Source of the DNA: Kordia zhangzhouensis
Lineage (GTDB): Bacteria > Bacteroidota > Bacteroidia > Flavobacteriales > Flavobacteriaceae
Direction: 5' to 3'
Length of the DNA: 64,000 nt
Assembly (NCBI RefSeq): GCF_001005305.1
Contig: NZ_LBMH01000004.1
Span: 186,001 to 250,000, forward strand
Part shown: one piece after another, positions 41,752 through 51,505 of the stretch
Layout of the letters: every line of letters starts with the position of its first letter
Numbering within the stretch: the first letter of the stretch is position 1
Made by a program: the position numbers and the translations under genes
Notes under the pieces: generated by a model
The model's input: only the letters and a program-made list of their open reading frames with translations
Databases searched by the model: none
What the model was told of the DNA's origin: nothing

Positions 41752-44040
41752 TTATTGACTACAATTTCCGGCAGTAATATCTTGTGGTGTTGGATTATAG
41801 GCGTTGTTCTCAATATGAACATCGGCACTCGTTCCGTTTCCATTTATAAACACGTTTTGCAATGCACAAAAATCGCTCAAGTTACTATTTGGACTTGGAA
41901 CATACGAGCCAACATCTGTGAGTCTTGAACCAATGACGATAGAAGGAAGCGAAGTAGGCAACAAATTTGTTAAATTTTGTAAGCCATTTAAGCTTGTCAA
42001 TCCGTTATTATTGTAAATAAATAGATATCTTATTTCAGTAATTTGTTCCATTCCTTGGAGAGAAGTAATTGCATGACAGTTGTTGATGTGTAATTCTACC
42101 AACTCGGTCAAGTTGCTTAAAGGCTGCAAACCATTTATCATAGGATTATTTCCCAAAATAATTCCTCCTAAAGAGGTTATATTCTCAAGTCCGTTCAAAG
42201 AAGCTAATACAGGATTATTGATAATCCTCGTGTTGCCAAGCGAAGACAGATTGCCTAATTGAGAAATAGAGCTTAACTGGTCATTTCCAGAAATTTCAAG
42301 GTATTGAATACTTGTTAAGCCGTTCAATCCATTTAAAGAAGTGATTGAGGTATTCTCTCGGATAATAAGGTTGGTCACTTCCGTAATTTGTTCTAAACCT
42401 TGTAAGTTTTGTAAGTTATTGTTGAATTTAATTTCAAGTCTGCCTGAAATATTTTGTATGCTTGATAAACCACTAATATCAGTAATATCAGTAGTCGTTG
42501 CTGCGTCGGGATTTACATTTGGGTCTCCAATAATAAGGTTTCCACTAATGGAAGAAAACTGAATTGCGCTAAAGTTGTCCACTTCACTCTGGCTAGAAAG
42601 AATCAAATCTCCATTAAAAACGCCTCCAGAATCTGTACAAGTACTCAGGTTGCCAATATGTATAGGATTTCCATCCATTTGAATATTTTCTAAAATGGTC
42701 CATTGCCCTGTATCTAAATCGTATAGTTGAATGTCTAAATTTTCAATAATTGTTGCACATGTAAGTACATCAATATCAATCATTCCATTGGTAATACTAA
42801 ATGTATTGGTGTTGTTCAGGTAAATGTAACCGTTCGTAATCGGATTGCCATTGCAATTGGTTGCCATTCCTGAGATGGAAGTTGTGGTGAATTGTTCTTG
42901 AAACGCAATTGTTACAGACGTATCTGAACCAAAACCTCCCAATATTTCTTCGTGAATTAAGGCTGTATTGCATGCTTCTGAGTCAATGCCACCAAATACA
43001 GAAACTCTAATCTCTTCATTTATTGGAATTTGCGCACATTCTTGGATGTAGGAAGTATTCAATCCGGCATAGACCATTGCATTTGAATTTGCTGGTTGAA
43101 TAAGCACATAATAAGGTGCGTTATTCGTAGTATTTCCAGAAGCCAACGTAAAGCAAAATTCTACAGATTCAAAATCAATATCTATGTTCCACCATGTAAA
43201 GTGAGCTACTTCTCCAACATATATGTTTCCAAATTTTACAGCTTGCCCTTCTTCTTTCCAATAACCGCGTTCTTCATCAAAATACCACAAAGGAATAAAA
43301 TCTGGCGCATTGTCATTCATTATAGGAAATTCAAGGGTAGCTCTGTTTAATTCATTGATATTGATGCGTTCTCCGGAAGGAGAAAATAAATTAACAGACA
43401 TCATTCCGTACGTTTCCAAACCAACTGCTTGGTTCTCTTCAGTTTGTCCAAACAAACTTCCGGGCATTTGATCGAATGTTTGTATAGGATTTTGACCAAT
43501 GTGATGTAACACAACATCTACTTGTCCGTTGTAAGTTGTACCGTCTTGTCTCACAAACCCGCCTGTAAAGTTCACTTTGGTTCCGTTAGGCAGTGAAACT
43601 GTTGAAAATTCACCTGAATTGACAGAAGCAATGATTTCTTTTTTAAATAATATGATTTTGACTCTGTTTGTTTCACCATTTGGAATGACTGTTCTAGAGC
43701 CGTCTATATAGCCTTCTTTGGAAGCTTTGATGTATGCAAATTTTTCATAGACAGTTGCATTTTTTATTGAAAAAATACCGTTACGATCTGTTAAAGAAGT
43801 TGTATTTCCTATGGTTATGTTTACATTAGTAAGTTTAACGCCATATTGATCTTCTACAGTTCCGAAGAAATTGCCCGTAGTGAGTGCACCAAAGTTTTCA
43901 GCGATGAACATTTCATCACGTAAAATATCTTCTTGTGTTTGTGGATTTGGAATTGCTCTGGTATCAAAATCGTCTGAATCGCAATTTTGAAAACACACTA
44001 GACATAAAATTGCAATACAAAGTTGGGAAAGTTTGTTCAT
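41752..44040 (-). CDS. Leucine-rich-repeat lipoprotein with carboxypeptidase-regulatory-like domain
   Basis: A 762-aa lipoprotein (signal ending QNC). An N-terminal CarboxypepD_reg-like beta-sandwich (about 58-130; GTVEDQYGVKLTNVNITIG) is followed by an unrecognised beta-rich region. A C-terminal LRR block (about 490-720) follows, with units such as LSSIQNISGRLEIKFNNNL and ITSLNGLNGLTSIQYLEI, resembling receptor L domains. It is probably surface exposed and adhesive or binding; the ligand is unknown. Confidence 0.85.
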   Translation of the reverse strand: MNKLSQLCIAILCLVCFQNCDSDDFDTRAIPNPQTQEDILRDEMFIAENFGALTTGNFFGTVEDQYGVKLTNVNITIGNTTSLTDRNGIFSIKNATVYEKFAYIKASKEGYIDGSRTVIPNGETNRVKIILFKKEIIASVNSGEFSTVSLPNGTKVNFTGGFVRQDGTTYNGQVDVVLHHIGQNPIQTFDQMPGSLFGQTEENQAVGLETYGMMSVNLFSPSGERININELNRATLEFPIMNDNAPDFIPLWYFDEERGYWKEEGQAVKFGNIYVGEVAHFTWWNIDIDFESVEFCFTLASGNTTNNAPYYVLIQPANSNAMVYAGLNTSYIQECAQIPINEEIRVSVFGGIDSEACNTALIHEEILGGFGSDTSVTIAFQEQFTTTSISGMATNCNGNPITNGYIYLNNTNTFSITNGMIDIDVLTCATIIENLDIQLYDLDTGQWTILENIQMDGNPIHIGNLSTCTDSGGVFNGDLILSSQSEVDNFSAIQFSSISGNLIIGDPNVNPDAATTTDITDISGLSSIQNISGRLEIKFNNNLQNLQGLEQITEVTNLIIRENTSITSLNGLNGLTSIQYLEISGNDQLSSISQLGNLSSLGNTRIINNPVLASLNGLENITSLGGIILGNNPMINGLQPLSNLTELVELHINNCHAITSLQGMEQITEIRYLFIYNNNGLTSLNGLQNLTNLLPTSLPSIVIGSRLTDVGSYVPSPNSNLSDFCALQNVFINGNGTSADVHIENNAYNPTPQDITAGNCSQ

Positions 44041-44127
44041 TACTTTTTTTTTGGTTGTATATCACAGATGTTCAAAACGATAAAAGGTTGCGTATGCAAC
44101 CAAATTTTTCCTACAGCGATACTAATT

Positions 44128-45939
44128 TTAGTCAACTTTTCTTTGTAAAGATTGTGCTAAAAAAGCTAACATCATTACCAATACACAGCCAAATAAATTC
44201 AACCATAAATACGGCATGAGATCAATCCACCAAACAATAATTACAATAATTTGTGTGATAATTGCAGCAGTAAAGACGGCATTTCCTTTTACTTTTTTAA
44301 AGAAGAATGCTAATAGAAAAATTCCTAATACATTTCCGTAAAATATAGAACCAATGATATTTACTAGCTGAATTAAGTTTTCTGCTAAACTTGCAAAACA
44401 AGCAATGATGATGGCAAGAATTCCCCAGCCTAAAGTGAATAATTTAGTCATTTTTACATAATGAGCATCATCTTTAGAAGGATGAATAGAAGTTGTATTT
44501 TCTCTACTTCGTTTATACAAATCAATAGAAGTGATAGTTGCTAGAGCATTAATTTCTGAAGCTGTAGACGACATAGCGGCAGATAGGATTACTGCAAGTA
44601 ATAAACCTATGAGTCCGTGTGGTAAATACTTTAGTATGAATGAAATAAACATATAGTCTCGGTCATTTGTTTCACTGTCTTTGGCAGCTTCTTTATACCA
44701 AGTTTTTAGTTCTGCTTTCTTTTCTTTGTATGCTTCACTTTCAGGAGTTGCTTCAAGTTTGGCTAGTTCTTCAGCAAGTTCATCATATTTTTTTCCGTAT
44801 TCGGGATCAATCGTACGTTTGATTAAATATTTGGACTCTGCTCGGTATGATTTTTCAATACTATCTAAACGAAGTAATTCTTTTTTGTCACTTTCGTGAG
44901 ATGTTTTTGCAAATTGCAAACTGACTACTTTTTTCTTGTCAAACAGATTTGTTTGTTTCTCTTGCAATGTTTTGTATTGGTCACTGTATTCAGAAGCTAA
45001 TACTTTTTCTGTAGAAGCGTCAATAAAGTTTAAAGGAGCTTGGTTGAATTGATAAAAAACAAACACCATAATTCCAACAAGCAAAATAAAAAATTGCATA
45101 GGGACTTTAAGCAAACCATTGAACATCATTCCCCAACGCATTTCTTTTACTGATTTTCCTGATAAATAGCGTTGCACTTGACTTTGATCTGTACCAAAGT
45201 AGGAGAGAGCGAGGAAACTTCCACCAATGATTCCTGTCCAAACGGTGTATCGATTTTCCAAATCAAAAGAAAAGTCCAATACATTCATGCGTTCACTTGC
45301 TCCAGCAATACTAAGAGCGTTGGTAAAGGAAATGTCTTCAGGAATTAAGTTTAAAGTAATAAAGAATGCCGCAAACATTCCAGCAAAGATTACAAACATT
45401 TGTTGTTTTTGTGTCACACTGACAGCTTTAGTTCCTCCTGAAACAGTGTAAATAATTACTAAGATACCGATAATGATATTTAACGTAATTAAGTTCCATC
45501 CCAAAACAATGGATAATATGATTGCAGGAGCAAAAATAGTGATTCCTGCAGCTAATCCACGTTGTACTAAAAATAGAGCAGCAGCTAACACACGTGTTTT
45601 TAGATCAAAGCGATTTTCTAAAAATTCGTAGGCGGTATATACTTTGAGTTTATGATATAAAGGAATAAATACCATGCAAATAATTACCATTGCAATGGGA
45701 ACTCCAAAATAGAATTGTACAAATCCCATTCCGTCGCTATATGCTTGTCCTGTGGTTGATAAGAAAGTAATAGCACTTGCTTGAGTAGCCATTACAGATA
45801 AGCCAATAGTCCACCATTTGGAACTATTTCCTCCTTTTATATAATCTTCCGAATTCTTGCTTCCGCGGGTTTTCCATGTTCCGTAACCAACAATAGCAAG
45901 TAAGGTTCCGATTAATACAATCCAATCTAATGTAAGCAT
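44128..45939 (-). CDS. Sodium:solute symporter (SSS family) with charged insertion
   Basis: 603 aa from the ATG at 45939. SSS features include GGNSSKWWTIGLSVMATQAS, TVSGGTKAVSVTQKQQM and ILSAAMSSTASEINALAT. Between membrane helices (about 305-415) lies a roughly 110-residue Lys/Glu-rich coiled-coil-like insertion absent from model members. The solute is unknown. It follows a 34-aa membrane protein and a PIG-L deacetylase in one operon, suggesting uptake of a product released by that deacetylase. Confidence 0.92.
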   Translation of the reverse strand: MLTLDWIVLIGTLLAIVGYGTWKTRGSKNSEDYIKGGNSSKWWTIGLSVMATQASAITFLSTTGQAYSDGMGFVQFYFGVPIAMVIICMVFIPLYHKLKVYTAYEFLENRFDLKTRVLAAALFLVQRGLAAGITIFAPAIILSIVLGWNLITLNIIIGILVIIYTVSGGTKAVSVTQKQQMFVIFAGMFAAFFITLNLIPEDISFTNALSIAGASERMNVLDFSFDLENRYTVWTGIIGGSFLALSYFGTDQSQVQRYLSGKSVKEMRWGMMFNGLLKVPMQFFILLVGIMVFVFYQFNQAPLNFIDASTEKVLASEYSDQYKTLQEKQTNLFDKKKVVSLQFAKTSHESDKKELLRLDSIEKSYRAESKYLIKRTIDPEYGKKYDELAEELAKLEATPESEAYKEKKAELKTWYKEAAKDSETNDRDYMFISFILKYLPHGLIGLLLAVILSAAMSSTASEINALATITSIDLYKRSRENTTSIHPSKDDAHYVKMTKLFTLGWGILAIIIACFASLAENLIQLVNIIGSIFYGNVLGIFLLAFFFKKVKGNAVFTAAIITQIIVIIVWWIDLMPYLWLNLFGCVLVMMLAFLAQSLQRKVD

Positions 45940-45949
45940 GTGCAATAAG

Positions 45950-46054
45950 TTAAGAGAAAATTTTCATGATGATATAAAAAAAGAGAATGTAAGCGATGTT
46001 TGCGAGCAAAATTACCGAGTACATTTTTTTCCAAACAAATTTTTCAGAGTCCAT
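45950..46054 (-). CDS. 34-aa membrane protein of the symporter operon
   Basis: A short frame from ATG at 46054 to TAA at 45950-45952, encoding MDSEKFVWKKMYSVILLANI and then one hydrophobic helix ending IMKIFS. It begins 3 bp after the PIG-L stop and ends 10 bp before the symporter start, filling the gap neatly. It may be a small symporter subunit, by analogy with small partners of other SSS carriers. I infer this from position only. Confidence 0.75.
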   Translation of the reverse strand: MDSEKFVWKKMYSVILLANIAYILFFYIIMKIFS

Positions 46055-46057
46055 AGA

Positions 46058-48589
46058 TTAGTTTTTAAGTTCGGATTTAGTGATAATTTGAGATTTCCCT
46101 AGGGAAATCATATTTGTAAACAGTTTGTATGCTCCAGGGACACCTGCCGGCAATTCACGGAAAAAACTTAAACCTGTGTAGATGTAGTTTCCTTTACCAT
46201 ATTTTGCAACCAATAAGCTTCCTTCTTTGGCTGTTTCTCCTTTGTCATGCATTGATAGAATAGGAGTAAACTCTGAAGACCAATTACTAGGAAAATACAA
46301 TCCGCGCTCTTGCACCCAACCTTCAAAGTCTTTTTCCTCAATTTTGTTAGGAAAATTAACGATAGAATGTTCTTTTGCTAAAATTTCTACAGTAGCATTT
46401 TCATCAGTTACACGATCTCTTGAAAGTTGTAAGTTATAAGGAGCTAACTCATGGGCATCTACTTTAATGCTTCGGTTTGTATTGTATTGAACAATTACAT
46501 TTCCACCATTTTTTACATATTCTAAGATATATTTTTGTTTAAATTTAAGCTCATCGACGGTATTGTAGGCACGAATACCAACAACTACGGCATCATATTT
46601 TTGTAGTGATTCTGCATCAATAGTTTTTGGATCAATAATTTCAACATCATACCCAATTTGACGTAAACTTTCTGGAATTGCATCACCTGCTCCTTGAATA
46701 TACCCTATATATTGTCCTCCTTTTTGGATATTTAAGCGAACAACTTTAGTTTCAGAAGGAAGTAAAACCGATTGTTTTGGAATGTGATCGTATTCAATTT
46801 CACTTAGTGCCTGTGTATATTTTTTATCATTGATATATACTTCTGGGACTAAAACCCCTTCACTTTGAGTTGCAGGAGGAATGACGGTAAACATCATGGT
46901 AACTTCATCACCTTTTTGTTCTATGTAAAGTTTTTGTTTGGCAGGAAATACTTTCCAACTATATGGATGCTTTATAGAAACGTAGCCTTCAATATTGTCT
47001 TTTCCTGCTTTGATTGTTACCGGAATTTCCTTAGCTTCTTTGTTTGAAAAAATAAGTACTTTATCTTTAAAATCAGCAGTAACAGCAGGCAAAACCTCAA
47101 AAGGCTGGTACAATTCACCTTTGTCAGGTTTGGAGTATCGGTACACTACAGGTTTTGTAATACGTATTGGTTTTCCTTCAATTTCTAAATTAAAAACAAT
47201 GTTAGCAGGTCGCGGTGTTTCTGGCAACCCTCGTAATTGTTGATTTGGAACATTGTACATTCCTAAAGTTCCTTTTTCAGTTAGCCAATACGGAGCAGAA
47301 AATTGATCAGTAGCGATATTGATAGTTGTAGAAAAGTTTTCTTTTGTATTAGGTAAAAGTAAGATTCCTTTTGAAGAAGTTGTATTATCAGTGGTAGAGG
47401 TAATAGAAGTAAGCTTTATAGGAGCATTACTTCTGTTAAGCGCTTCAATATTTATTTGTACAGTAGATTTTGGAGTTGTACTAGGTGTTGCCGCAGAAGC
47501 TTCTATGTATAAACCTGCACATGCTTCAATAATAGTTTCAATTTCAGCTAATTTGATTGTTTTCCAGTGTTCGTCTTCTAAGTTTTGTATGAAACCATAC
47601 GCTTGCATTAACGCAGGAATATGTGAAGCAGGATTGACAAAATTAAAGTTTTGCTCAATTTTATAAAGTATTTCTCCAATTGCTTTTCCACCTTGTACAC
47701 GGTTCCATGAAGTGTCAATTCCAGAAAAAATATTGTTTTTATCTTCAGGGAAATCACCTTTCAAAAACTCTACATATTCTTGTTGTGTTCCACGAGTAGT
47801 TAATCGGCCAAATCCTTGACATAAGTGCTGACTGCTAGCAATAGAAGCTAGTTCGTTGTTAGATAACCCTTTTAACGGGTAATAGACACCAATATCAAAG
47901 TTTAGCATATTGCTTTTGTCAGCTTTTTCAAAATTTTCTTCACTTCCATAAAACCACCAAGAAGTATTAAAAAATAAGCGTTTAGGCTGCCAAGCGTCAT
48001 ACGTTTCAAGTTGAGAAGCGTATTTTGTTTTGTCGCCAGCAAGATCAAAAGCTTCCATACTCAACATTGCTGAGGTTGTATGGTGTCCGTGAGTTCTGCC
48101 TGGCGTTCTGTGATCAAAACGATTGATAATTACATCTGGTTTAAACTTTCGTATTGCCCAAACAACATCGCTTAATACTTCTTCTTTATTCCAAATAGAA
48201 AGAGTCTCATCAGGATGCTTAGAGTATCCAAAATCGTTGGCACGTGTAAACAATTGTTGTCCACCATCTACACGGCGAGCTGCTAGCAGTTCCTGTGTAC
48301 GAATCACACCTAGCTGTTCTCTAATTTCTGGACCAATTAAATTTTGTCCGCCATCGCCGCGTGTCAATGATAAATAAGCAGTACGAGCTTTTACATTATT
48401 TGATAAATACGCAATCAATCGAGTGTTTTCATCGTCAGGATGTGCGGCTATATAAAGAGCAGAACCTAAGAAATTCAGTTTTTGTATTTTTTCGTAAATC
48501 TGATTTGAAGAAAGTTTGTTGGGTTGTTGCGCTGCACTTTGCAATATACTAGTTACAATTGCTATAATAAACAAGGTATATGTTCTCAT
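46058..48589 (-). CDS. PIG-L family deacetylase, secreted, multidomain
   Basis: An 843-aa protein with a signal peptide ending SAAQ. The N-terminal LmbE/PIG-L domain (about 38-290) has the zinc motif AHPDDE in YIAAHPDDENTRL, plus TRGDGGQNLIG and a later HxxH-like RTHGHHTTS. A middle beta-sandwich region follows, then a C-terminal glutamine-amidotransferase-like domain (about 630-840, VVVGIRAYNTVDELK). It deacetylates an N-acetyl sugar derivative; substrate unknown. It heads the operon with the symporter. Confidence 0.92.
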   Translation of the reverse strand: MRTYTLFIIAIVTSILQSAAQQPNKLSSNQIYEKIQKLNFLGSALYIAAHPDDENTRLIAYLSNNVKARTAYLSLTRGDGGQNLIGPEIREQLGVIRTQELLAARRVDGGQQLFTRANDFGYSKHPDETLSIWNKEEVLSDVVWAIRKFKPDVIINRFDHRTPGRTHGHHTTSAMLSMEAFDLAGDKTKYASQLETYDAWQPKRLFFNTSWWFYGSEENFEKADKSNMLNFDIGVYYPLKGLSNNELASIASSQHLCQGFGRLTTRGTQQEYVEFLKGDFPEDKNNIFSGIDTSWNRVQGGKAIGEILYKIEQNFNFVNPASHIPALMQAYGFIQNLEDEHWKTIKLAEIETIIEACAGLYIEASAATPSTTPKSTVQINIEALNRSNAPIKLTSITSTTDNTTSSKGILLLPNTKENFSTTINIATDQFSAPYWLTEKGTLGMYNVPNQQLRGLPETPRPANIVFNLEIEGKPIRITKPVVYRYSKPDKGELYQPFEVLPAVTADFKDKVLIFSNKEAKEIPVTIKAGKDNIEGYVSIKHPYSWKVFPAKQKLYIEQKGDEVTMMFTVIPPATQSEGVLVPEVYINDKKYTQALSEIEYDHIPKQSVLLPSETKVVRLNIQKGGQYIGYIQGAGDAIPESLRQIGYDVEIIDPKTIDAESLQKYDAVVVGIRAYNTVDELKFKQKYILEYVKNGGNVIVQYNTNRSIKVDAHELAPYNLQLSRDRVTDENATVEILAKEHSIVNFPNKIEEKDFEGWVQERGLYFPSNWSSEFTPILSMHDKGETAKEGSLLVAKYGKGNYIYTGLSFFRELPAGVPGAYKLFTNMISLGKSQIITKSELKN

Positions 48590-48685
48590 TAGGAGCTATT
48601 TGGTTCAGTTATTTTCAAAAATAGAAAAGTTCATCTTTTAGTGCATCTTTTTAACGTTCTTTAACTTTCATTCAAAGTATTCACT

Positions 48686-48711
48686 AAAAAAGCGAACCGA
48701 AGTTCGCTTTT
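48686..48711 (-). terminator. Terminator with UUCG tetraloop after the Cys-rich peptide genes
   Basis: On the minus strand stem AAAAGCGAAC / GTTCGCTTTT closes a TTCG loop (C-UUCG-G, a very stable tetraloop) and is followed by T residues. Confidence 0.88.
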
Positions 48712-48747
48712 AGAATATTCTGTCAAAAATATTGATTGCTGTACTTT

Positions 48748-49011
48748 CTACGCTGGACAATCTTCCCAATAGCAAGAATTGGTTGAACCACAATTGACTT
48801 GTGTCTGACAATTATTGGTATTAGTTCCACCACCTCCACCAGGATATGGACAGTAGCAATCGCTCATGAAATCAGGATCATTGGATGGACAGTCTTGCCA
48901 ATAGCAAGAACCTTGTTCAGACTCATATCCTCCTTTTACTGCTGTTTTTTCTAAATTAGAAATAGACTTTTTATTGAGTCTTAGTGTTTTTAAATTTTTT
49001 TTCTTCATCAT
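48748..49011 (-). CDS. Cys-rich peptide, putative class I lanthipeptide-type RiPP precursor
   Basis: An 87-aa peptide. The leader KKNLKTLRLNKKSISNLEK followed by AVKGG is the pattern of Bacteroidota natural-product precursors (LxLNKxxISxL then GG). The core has eight Cys in pairs and a direct repeat, SCYWQDCP and SCYWEDCP at its two ends, with a Gly5 linker in the middle. No modification enzyme, protease or transporter gene adjoins. Either the enzymes are elsewhere or the peptide is secreted with disulfides. Confidence 0.7.
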   Translation of the reverse strand: MMKKKNLKTLRLNKKSISNLEKTAVKGGYESEQGSCYWQDCPSNDPDFMSDCYCPYPGGGGGTNTNNCQTQVNCGSTNSCYWEDCPA

Positions 49012-49035
49012 TAAATAATTAAATATAGTTATACA

Positions 49036-49233
49036 TTAATAACATGCGTAGCATTGTCCATTGTACCATACAATTCCATAACCAAAACAACGGTCTTGTG
49101 ACCAGCTGATTGGCATTCCTCCAGTTTCTCCACAAGGCCCTCTAGATGGTCTTGGACCTTTTCCATATAAGTTTTTTTGTGTTTGTTTAGAAAGAACCCT
49201 AGTTCCTTTTAGATTTGAAATGTGTTTTAACAT
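49036..49233 (-). CDS. Second putative RiPP-type precursor, 65 aa
   Basis: A 65-aa peptide starting LKHISNLKGTRVLSKQTQKN, then YGKG, a leader type common among flavobacterial bacteriocin-like peptides. The core has four Cys (PCGET, DRCFGYG, QCYACY) and is rich in aromatic and Gly residues. It lies 24 bp upstream of the 87-aa precursor gene on the same strand. Function unknown. Confidence 0.65.
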   Translation of the reverse strand: MLKHISNLKGTRVLSKQTQKNLYGKGPRPSRGPCGETGGMPISWSQDRCFGYGIVWYNGQCYACY

Positions 49234-49393
49234 GATTACTTTTTTTTGTGGTTAACATTTTCAAAATAAGGAAACTAAGTGAAAGCAGATTACGGAATTA
49301 CCGTACTTGTGATTTCTAAAACATTAATTAGAATATAGTTTTTGAGAATTTCCGTAGTTTTGAGGAAATCGAAACAAATTTATTTTTTAATCT

Positions 49394-51268
49394 ATGATTA
49401 ATTTTAAAAGTATAGTTTACACATTATGTATTTTCTTTATGGTGAGTTGTGTTACTGAAAAGAAAGAAACGAATGAAGAAATGATTAAAACAAATGACTA
49501 TGCCGAAGATTCGCATTCGTACGCAAAACCAAATGAAGCCGTAGCGAAACATTTATTGTTAGATATTGAAGTAAATTTTGATCAAAAAATTATTACGGGC
49601 TCCGCCACTTATACAATTGAACATGAAAACGCATCATCGATTGTGTTTGATGTTAAGAATTTAAAAATTAACAGAGTTGTTGTTGATGGGAAAGAAGTAA
49701 CTTTCAAATTAGGAGAAGAGAACCCTATTTTAGGCCAATCTTTAACTGTTCCTGTAAAAAAAGATTCTAAAGAAGTTGCGATAACCTATGAAACAACTGC
49801 TCAAACAGAAGCGTTACAGTTTTTAAATCCGCAACAAACAGCTGATAAAACCCATCCTTTTTTACTTACACAAGGACAGGCAATTTTAACACGCACTTGG
49901 ATCCCGATTCAAGACAGTCCGCAATTGCGATTAACGTATACTGCTCATGTAAAAGTACCCAAAGAGTTACTTGCGATTATGAGTGCTGAGAATCCAAAAG
50001 AAAAAAATGATAGCGGGATATATTCATTTGAAATGAAACAACCAATCTCACCATACTTAATTGCTCTAGCTGTAGGAGATTTAGTGTACAAAGAAATTAG
50101 TCCCAGGACAGGTGTGTATGCTGAAAAATCAATGATAGAGAAGGTTCATTATGAATTTGCCGATATGGAAAAAATGGTAAAAGCAGCCGAAGGTTTGTAT
50201 GGGGAATATGCCTGGGAACAATTTGATGTGGTCGTATTGCCTCCAAGTTTTCCGTTTGGAGGTATGGAAAATCCAAGGTTAACATTTGCCACGCCAACCG
50301 TAATTGCGGGAGATAGAAGTTTAACAAGTTTGGTTGCCCATGAATTGGCACATTCATGGTCTGGAAATCTAGTAACAAATGCTACTTGGAATGATTTCTG
50401 GTTAAATGAAGGCTTTACGGTGTATTTTGAAATGCGTATCATGGAAGCATTGTATGGAAAAGAATATGCCAATATGTTGGCATCTATTAGCAGGCAAGAC
50501 CTTGCTGAAGAAATAGAAAATTTTCATGATCAAGCAGAAGCTACACGCTTAAAGTTAGACCTAAAAGGTAAAAATCCGGATGATGGAATGAACAGTATTG
50601 CTTATGATAAAGGATACTTGTTTTTACGTGCCTTGGAAGAACATGTAGGAAGAGAAAAGATGGATGCTTTCTTAAAGCAATACTTTACTGAACATGCTTT
50701 TTCAACAATGACTACCGAACGTTTTGTAAATTATATGAATGAAGAATTGTTGTTGAAAAATAATATCGCTTTTAATTATGATAAGTGGATTTACAAAGCA
50801 GGAATTCCTGGGAATGCTGTAAAAATACAATCGGACAAATTTGAAAAAGTAGACAAAGTACTTGCTGATTGGCGTTATAAAACGATAGAAGCATCAGAAG
50901 TCTGTGCACAAGATTGGAACATTCAACAAAAAATACACTTTATTAGAAATATCCCCGAGGATTTGTATGATGGACTCTTTGAAAAGTTAGATGCTGCGTG
51001 TAATTATACGCACGCAACCAATTCATACATCGCAATGGTTTGGTTTGAACAAGCGATTAATCATGATTATCATGGAAATAATGTAGATGAGCAAATTGAA
51101 AATTTCTTAATGAATGTGGGACGTCGTTGGTATGTTTCTACCATTTACAAAGCACTAAAAAGAAATAATCGATTGGAAGAAGCGAAAAAAATCTATGCGA
51201 AAGCGCGCCCAAACTATCACTCAGTTACGGTAAACACTATTGATGAAATGCTAGGAGTTTCGTATTAA
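49394..51268 (+). CDS. M1 family metallopeptidase, LTA4-hydrolase-like lipoprotein
   Basis: A 624-aa lipoprotein (signal ending VSC). It has the exopeptidase loop GGMENPRL and the zinc site H316-E-L-A-H320 with third ligand Glu339 (WLNEGFTVYFE). A C-terminal helical domain of the leukotriene-A4-hydrolase type is present. It removes N-terminal amino acids from peptides at the outer or periplasmic surface. It is divergent from the Cys-rich peptide genes; a functional link is possible but unproven. Confidence 0.95.
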   Translation: MINFKSIVYTLCIFFMVSCVTEKKETNEEMIKTNDYAEDSHSYAKPNEAVAKHLLLDIEVNFDQKIITGSATYTIEHENASSIVFDVKNLKINRVVVDGKEVTFKLGEENPILGQSLTVPVKKDSKEVAITYETTAQTEALQFLNPQQTADKTHPFLLTQGQAILTRTWIPIQDSPQLRLTYTAHVKVPKELLAIMSAENPKEKNDSGIYSFEMKQPISPYLIALAVGDLVYKEISPRTGVYAEKSMIEKVHYEFADMEKMVKAAEGLYGEYAWEQFDVVVLPPSFPFGGMENPRLTFATPTVIAGDRSLTSLVAHELAHSWSGNLVTNATWNDFWLNEGFTVYFEMRIMEALYGKEYANMLASISRQDLAEEIENFHDQAEATRLKLDLKGKNPDDGMNSIAYDKGYLFLRALEEHVGREKMDAFLKQYFTEHAFSTMTTERFVNYMNEELLLKNNIAFNYDKWIYKAGIPGNAVKIQSDKFEKVDKVLADWRYKTIEASEVCAQDWNIQQKIHFIRNIPEDLYDGLFEKLDAACNYTHATNSYIAMVWFEQAINHDYHGNNVDEQIENFLMNVGRRWYVSTIYKALKRNNRLEEAKKIYAKARPNYHSVTVNTIDEMLGVSY

Positions 51269-51294
51269 TTCTATCAAAAAGGATATTAAAAAAG

Positions 51295-51330
51295 AAAGGA
51301 TAAAATGAGGGCACATTTTATCCTTTTTTA
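51295..51330 (+). terminator. Terminator after the M1 peptidase
   Basis: A 13-bp stem AAAGGATAAAATG / CATTTTATCCTTT with a 6-nt loop, followed by TTTT. The rest of the gap to 51505 holds nothing I recognise. Confidence 0.88.
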
Positions 51331-51505
51331 ATGAGATGATATCTAAGCTTTGTAGGTCAAGCGTGGAATTATAACTTAAATACGCTTAGGAAATCATTTA
51401 TCAGATTATCATTGTAAATATCGTGTTTTTTTAAAACTTACGGTTACGGTTTTACCATATACCCACTATTTGTTTGCTATTACGATCTTAGATTTTTTGT
51501 AAGAT

